Source of the DNA: Candidatus Nanopelagicaceae bacterium
Lineage (GTDB): Bacteria > Actinomycetota > Actinomycetes > Nanopelagicales > Nanopelagicaceae
DNA: 5,816 bases
Assembly: GCA_023260175.1 (NCBI GenBank)
Contig: JALQWD010000120.1
Span: forward strand, 1-5,816
Direction: 5' to 3'
Shown: in pieces, positions 1-3,015 of the stretch
Numbering within the stretch: the first letter of the stretch is position 1
How the letters are laid out: each line of letters begins with the position of its first letter
Notes under the pieces: model-generated
The model's database searches: none
What the model was told of the DNA's origin: nothing
Seen by the model: only the letters and a program-made list of their open reading frames with translations
Position numbers and translations under genes: made by a program

Positions 1-219
1 TTCTTGGCGTGATAGCGCGCCCTCTAAACATGCTGCTTTCATTGGGCATGCACCGCAGAGCGCCTTCGCCGCTGCTACAACTGTCTCATCTTCATTGAAG
101 AAAAGCTCTGCATCTACGTTGTGGCACGGCAAACTCAGCTCTTGACCTGTTACTGCTTCCAAACCAATCAGCTCTTCGTTCCAACCTGGAACTAGTAGCT
201 CTCCGAATAGCACTGACAT
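1..219 (-). CDS. whiB7: WhiB-family Fe-S transcriptional regulator, WhiB7-like, 3' part cut by window edge
   Basis: The first 73 codons are present, starting at the ATG at 219 and running off the left edge. Four cysteines at residues 32, 55, 58 and 64 give the WhiB pattern C-x22-C-x2-C-x5-C that binds a [4Fe-4S] cluster, in the context LPCHNVDAELFF and CGACPMKAAC. The GVWGG turn and any C-terminal AT-hook would lie beyond the edge and cannot be checked. WhiB proteins work with the primary sigma factor to activate promoters. The 22-residue spacing between the first two cysteines is, from memory, that of WhiB7 and shorter than in WhiB1, and the gene follows uvrD2 as whiB7 does in mycobacteria. 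WhiB7 activates intrinsic antibiotic-resistance genes and its own promoter. Translation should be good: GGGAG at 230-226 lies 6 nt before the ATG. The WhiB family is near certain; WhiB7 subtype is probable, resting on spacing, synteny and the attenuator-like leader. An N-terminal extension of about 30 residues precedes the first cysteine. Confidence 0.9.
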   Translation of the reverse strand, partial: MSVLFGELLVPGWNEELIGLEAVTGQELSLPCHNVDAELFFNEDETVVAAAKALCGACPMKAACLEGALSRQE

Positions 220-225
220 TTTTCT

Positions 226-230
226 CTCCC
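226..230 (-). promoter_or_regulatory. Ribosome binding site of the WhiB7-like gene
   Basis: The minus strand reads GGGAG followed by AGAAAA and the ATG at 219, a Shine-Dalgarno element with 6-nt spacing in a purine-rich stretch (240-220). It supports the ATG at 219. It lies downstream of the terminator, so only readthrough transcripts, or transcripts from an unseen promoter closer to the gene, would carry it. Confidence 0.7.
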
Positions 231-262
231 TTACCTTTCCTTCTCTGTTTTCTGTATAAATG

Positions 263-295
263 AAAAAAGCCCCAAATCCTTTTTGGATTTGAGGC
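263..295 (-). terminator. Rho-independent terminator between the small ORF and whiB7-like gene
   Basis: On the minus strand GCCTCAAATCC (295-285), a five-A loop (284-280) and GGATTTGGGGC (279-269) form an 11-bp stem, including one G-U pair, followed at once by six Ts (268-263). The T-tract exists only in this orientation; on the plus strand the stem is not followed by Ts and one pair becomes a C-A mismatch, so it acts on leftward transcription. It starts 20 nt after the small ORF's stop and ends 43 nt before the whiB start. It therefore either separates two transcription units or, as I favour, is the conditional terminator of a leader attenuator controlling whiB7. Confidence 0.88.
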
Positions 296-353
296 CTATT
301 GGCTGTTGCTATGGATTAACCATTAACACCAATAGGTCCCTTTCCAAAATAGG
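278..353 (-). promoter_or_regulatory. Possible antiterminator pairing, exclusive with the terminator
   Basis: CCTATTTTGGA (353-343, inside codons Thr-Tyr-Phe-Gly of the small ORF) can pair with TCCAAAAAGG (287-278) over 10 bp with one bulged A. The second segment is the terminator's loop plus the top of both its arms, so the two structures cannot coexist. The stop-codon hairpin (336-295) fits inside the enclosed loop and would bring the two segments together. The pairs are A/T-rich in the middle, and chance similarity is possible. No folding energy was computed. Confidence 0.35.
295..336 (-). promoter_or_regulatory. Leader hairpin spanning the small ORF stop codon
   Basis: CCTATTGGTGTT (336-325) pairs with AACAGCCAATAGG (307-295) as a 12-bp stem with a single bulged G at 303; the lower 8 bp are perfect. 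Inside it ATGG (323-320) pairs with CCAT (314-311), placing the stop codon TAA (318-316) in the apical TTAAT loop. The 5' arm encodes the last residues of the small ORF (from the Pro-Ile codons on), so a ribosome finishing translation would melt this hairpin. Its 3' arm meets the terminator's 5' arm at base 295. The pairing is read directly from sequence; the regulatory role is inferred. Confidence 0.6.
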
Positions 354-468
354 TACCAAAATGTGCATAGGCACGCTTGGCAGACCAATTAGTAGGGTTA
401 GTAGTTGAATAAGCAGCGTTGAAAGAAGGCGCGACGAATGAAGCAAATGTCATTAATTTTGCTGACAT
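316..468 (-). CDS. 50-aa small ORF, probable leader peptide (uORF) of the whiB7-like gene
   Basis: I do not recognise this protein family. The ATG at 468 is chosen because AGAGG (480-476) lies 7 nt upstream within GAGAGAGG; a TTG at 528 would extend the frame by 20 codons but lacks such a site. The product has no cysteine, is rich in Ala, Ser, Thr, Asn and aromatic residues, is basic in the middle (SAKRAYAHFG) and ends YFGKGPIGVNG. There is no convincing signal peptide or membrane span. It lies between uvrD2 and a WhiB7-like gene, and its last codons form one arm of a hairpin leading into an intrinsic terminator. That placement argues for a regulatory uORF whose translation decides readthrough, as reported for whiB7/wblC leaders in other actinobacteria. 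At 50 codons it could equally be an independent small protein with its own terminator. That it is translated is likely from the ribosome binding site; its role is inferred. Confidence 0.65.
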   Translation of the reverse strand: MSAKLMTFASFVAPSFNAAYSTTNPTNWSAKRAYAHFGTYFGKGPIGVNG

Positions 469-475
469 TTCATCG

Positions 476-480
476 CCTCT
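476..480 (-). promoter_or_regulatory. Ribosome binding site deciding the small ORF start
   Basis: AGAGG, within GAGAGAGG, lies 7 nt before the ATG at 468 on the minus strand. It is one of the two clearest Shine-Dalgarno elements in the window and is the reason for preferring the 50-codon form over the longer TTG-initiated frame. Confidence 0.65.
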
Positions 481-527
481 CTCTTCTATTTCAATTAAGA
501 AATTAATTCTCAAATGAATGAGCGGCA

Positions 528-568
528 AGGGTAAAGCATCGCCTTTGATTGGCGCAACTTAATTAATT
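528..568 (-). promoter_or_regulatory. Candidate promoter of the small ORF / whiB7 leader transcript
   Basis: On the minus strand an AT-only block AATTAATTAA (568-559) is followed after one base by a possible -35 TTGCGC (557-552), an 18-nt spacer and a -10 TACCCT (533-528) fitting TAnnnT. Transcription would begin near 522-519, about 50 nt before the small ORF's ATG. The -35 matches consensus only at TTG. WhiB7 is known to act at promoters with an AT-rich element next to the -35, so an AT-rich block here fits autoregulation. The call rests on weak motifs and position. Transcription could instead come from the upstream operon, since no terminator follows uvrD2. Confidence 0.35.
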
Positions 569-577
569 CTCTATTGA

Positions 578-2206
578 TTAGTTGCTGGTGATTGAGCGTA
601 AGAATGGACTTGGAACCCCGCCATGGCTCATATGTAAATGGGTACGAGCACGGGTGATACCCACGTAAAACAAGCGTAACTCTTCCTCTTCAGGCGTATC
701 TGGGTATGGCAGATACCCCTCGCCAATTCCGATCAAGAAGACTCGATCCCATTCCAGACCTTTAGCTGCGTGCAGAGTAGCCAGAGTTGCAACTGGCATC
801 TGCGGTGGATTGTTCTGCTGCGCGCGATCTTCAATTTCGCCGAGGAAATTACGAAGTGTTTTTGGTTGAAATTTATCGTCTGCATCTAATTCGCGAGCTA
901 AATGAATCATCGCCCCAATTCCATCCATTGCATCGCCTGATAAATATGGCTGAGCTAAACCACGAAGTTCATCAACCCAATTAACATCAGGATTTGGAAT
1001 TACTGAAGCCTGGCGAATGTCGCGGATAAATTCCCGAATCTCTGCGCGATCGAAGAAGCGATCATTACTTCTAATTTGATACGGAAGTCCCGCCTCTTTA
1101 AAAGATTTTTGAATTGTCTGCAATTGTGCATTGGTGCGCGCTAGAACAGCGATGCTCTCTGGGCGCTCCCCTTGGCTAATCAAATCTGTAATTTGATTGG
1201 TAACTCCGACCGCCTCTTGGCCATCGGTTTTATATTCAGTTAATACCGGTTGATTACCGTGATCATTAACTGGTGCAAGTTCATGACCCATACGATTACT
1301 ACGCAAAACAGCGTTTGCTGCAAATAAAATTTCTGGAGTAGATCGGTAACCTGTACTTAAACGAATAACCTCTGCTTCAGGGAAACGATTGGTAAAACCC
1401 AATAAATAACTAGGAGTAGCTCCTGCGAATGTATAAATCGTTTGCGCCGGATCACCAACAACACAAATATCGTTTCGCTTTCCAAGCCATGCATCAATCA
1501 GACGTTGTTGAAGTGGAGAGATGTCTTGATATTCATCAACAGTGAAATAGCGATACTGATCATGAATCTTTTCGCGAACCTGAGCTTCGTTTTCAATCAT
1601 TGCCGTTGTCAGCAGTAGCAAATCTTCAAAATCTAAAGTGCGTTCTTGTTTTTTGAGAGATTCATATGCCACGTAAATCTTGGCAATATCTTCGATATTC
1701 ACTCGCGAGCGAACTTGGCGTTGAGTCGCTAGAAAATCTTCTGGCGCAATCTGATTAACTTTCGCCCATTCGATTTCAGTTGCGATATCGCGTAGCGCTT
1801 CGCGGCTATTTACCGGTAATTTGATTCCAGCACGCTCAACACTGGCGTTAATAAACGGGGTTTTTGAGGTCAATAACTCCGGACTCTGGCCACCAAAGAC
1901 TGTCGGCCAAAAATACAGAAGTTGTTTAAGCGCAGCGGAGTGAATGGTTCGCGCATTTACCCCAGGAAAACCCAACATTCGAAGTCGAGTGCGCATCTCT
2001 CCGGCTGCGCGAGCGGTGAAAGTAATTGCCATAACGCGTTGCGGATCCATGACACCAATTGCAGATGCATATGCAATTCGGTGAGTAATTGCGCGTGTTT
2101 TACCGGTTCCGGCACCTGCAATTACGCAGACTGGTCCACGAGTAGCAAGTGCAACTTTGCGCTGTTCGTCATCTAACGCCGCCAAAATTTCATCAGCGTT
2201 AGCCAT
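578..2206 (-). CDS. uvrD2: UvrD2-like SF1A DNA helicase, short form lacking C-terminal domains
   Basis: A 542-residue ATP-dependent 3'-5' DNA helicase of the UvrD/PcrA/Rep group, acting in DNA repair or replication. Motifs in order: Q-motif region LDDEQ (11-15), Walker A GAGTGKT (31-37), Ia TFTARAAGEM (62-71), II VDEYQD (223-228), III GDPAQTIYTFAGA (251-263), IV GYRST (286-290), V TLHAAKGLEWD (477-487) and VI LRLFYVGITRAR (510-521). All the ATPase residues expected are present, so it should be active as a translocase. The protein ends about 20 residues after motif VI. Mycobacterial UvrD2, as I recall it, is about 700 residues, with an HRDC domain and a tetracysteine domain after the motor; both are missing, and the 109 bases after the stop cannot encode them. 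The ATG at 2206 overlaps the end of nudC by 8 bp (ATGGCTAA), indicating translational coupling; the site ahead (GGTGG) is weak. UvrD2 rather than UvrD1/PcrA is inferred from its position beside nudC and whiB7. Confidence 0.9.
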   Translation of the reverse strand: MANADEILAALDDEQRKVALATRGPVCVIAGAGTGKTRAITHRIAYASAIGVMDPQRVMAITFTARAAGEMRTRLRMLGFPGVNARTIHSAALKQLLYFWPTVFGGQSPELLTSKTPFINASVERAGIKLPVNSREALRDIATEIEWAKVNQIAPEDFLATQRQVRSRVNIEDIAKIYVAYESLKKQERTLDFEDLLLLTTAMIENEAQVREKIHDQYRYFTVDEYQDISPLQQRLIDAWLGKRNDICVVGDPAQTIYTFAGATPSYLLGFTNRFPEAEVIRLSTGYRSTPEILFAANAVLRSNRMGHELAPVNDHGNQPVLTEYKTDGQEAVGVTNQITDLISQGERPESIAVLARTNAQLQTIQKSFKEAGLPYQIRSNDRFFDRAEIREFIRDIRQASVIPNPDVNWVDELRGLAQPYLSGDAMDGIGAMIHLARELDADDKFQPKTLRNFLGEIEDRAQQNNPPQMPVATLATLHAAKGLEWDRVFLIGIGEGYLPYPDTPEEEELRLFYVGITRARTHLHMSHGGVPSPFLRSITSN

Positions 2207-3002
2207 TTAACCACCGCTCAATCATTTTTCTTGAAACTGTTGTGTGCGGCGGTAAATTTAAAGTGCCATCCGCTGACGCAGAAAGTAATTGCTCCTGGGT
2301 AAACCATTTTAGGTCGACAATCTCTTGACCATCCGGCTTTGCAATTTCTGGATTATCTGTAAATGCTTCAAATGCCAACATAATTGAATTAGGAAATGGC
2401 CAAGGTTGAGAGAAAAGATATTTAATATCCGAAACTTCTAAACCAGTCTCTTCCTTAACCTCACGAACTACTGCAGCTTCTAAAGATTCGCCTGGTTCGA
2501 CAAAGCCTGCAAAATTGGAGAATCGACCCTCTACCCAGACTGCTTGGCGACCTAAACATAAGCGTCCGTTGCGATCTTGAACTGCAACAATAATTGCCGG
2601 ATCAGTTCTTGGGAAATGATGTGTTTGATCGGCAGGGCACTCGCGCACCCAACCGTTTTCGATAATTTCAGTCTCGGTTCCACAGCGCGAACAGCTTTGG
2701 TGAGTTTCGTGCCAATTAATTAAGGCGAGGGCAGTAACTGCAATCTCTAATTCATCTTCGTTTAGTTGACCAGCAAAGTCTCGAAGGGTTGGACCATCTG
2801 AAAGTTCTTGATTGACCGCAAAATAATGTTGGCCATTTAATTCTCCGATGTAAATTCTTTTAGAAGAATCTAGATCTGAGAAAGCCCCTGCGCCCAGAAA
2901 GACCAGGCGGGATTCTTCGGTATAAAAATGACCGCGCCAGATCTGAATAATCTTCGCTTGCGCCCAGTACTTATGGGCATCTGCTCTATCTCCGCGGTTC
3001 AT
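2199..3002 (-). CDS. nudC: NudC-type NAD(H) pyrophosphatase / NAD-cap decapping Nudix hydrolase
   Basis: This 267-residue cytoplasmic enzyme splits NAD(H) to NMN(H) and AMP; the family also removes NAD caps from RNA 5' ends. An N-terminal NudC-like domain (about 1-100) is followed by a zinc-ribbon region (104-125) and a Nudix domain (about 135-262). The Nudix box is complete: G166, E172, then REVKEETGL (180-188) with E181, E184 and E185 as metal ligands. The NudC signature SQPWPFPNS (198-206) is intact and separates it from generic Nudix proteins. The ribbon keeps C104, C107 and C122, but the fourth position is D125 (CPADQTHHFP, where E. coli has CSHCRERYYP). The ATG at 3002 is the only usable start, since an in-frame stop lies 9 codons upstream. 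It follows adnB by 13 bp with no visible Shine-Dalgarno sequence, so translation probably depends on coupling to adnB. Its 3' end overlaps uvrD2. Identification is very secure. Confidence 0.95.
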   Translation of the reverse strand: MNRGDRADAHKYWAQAKIIQIWRGHFYTEESRLVFLGAGAFSDLDSSKRIYIGELNGQHYFAVNQELSDGPTLRDFAGQLNEDELEIAVTALALINWHETHQSCSRCGTETEIIENGWVRECPADQTHHFPRTDPAIIVAVQDRNGRLCLGRQAVWVEGRFSNFAGFVEPGESLEAAVVREVKEETGLEVSDIKYLFSQPWPFPNSIMLAFEAFTDNPEIAKPDGQEIVDLKWFTQEQLLSASADGTLNLPPHTTVSRKMIERWLNG

Positions 3003-3015
3003 AACAGACGCGAGA

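Larger units (their letters stand above)
471..571 (-). repeat. Imperfect direct repeat upstream of the small ORF
   Basis: The 11-mer GAGAATTAATT occurs at 571-561 and 511-501, 60 bp apart, and each copy is followed by AGGCGATG (544-537 and 478-471). The two units are about 35 and 41 nt long with differing middles. In the second unit AATTAA (508-503) and TTAATT (498-493) also form a 6-bp inverted repeat. This may be an old duplication of the promoter-leader region, a pair of regulator sites, or chance in AT-rich DNA. Confidence 0.3.

Noticed and set aside
253..281. Separate promoter directly before whiB (TATACA at 258-253)
   Set aside because: No -35 lies at a suitable distance: at 17-nt spacing the position reads AAGGAT inside the terminator stem. 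A weak -10 alone is not enough.
316..528. A 70-codon form of the small ORF starting from TTG at 528
   Set aside because: No Shine-Dalgarno sequence precedes the TTG, whereas the ATG at 468 has AGAGG at 7 nt; the candidate -10 also ends at 528, leaving no leader for the longer form.
537..557. Terminator for the adnB-nudC-uvrD2 operon just after uvrD2
   Set aside because: The only stem is CGCC/GGCG (4 bp, loop AATCAAA) with no T-tract. I see no intrinsic terminator between uvrD2 and the small ORF.
787..984. Plus-strand ORF inside uvrD2
   Set aside because: It is antisense to a conserved helicase frame, lacks a ribosome binding site and gives no recognisable protein; the same holds for 1922-2176, 4830-5081 and 5056-5262.
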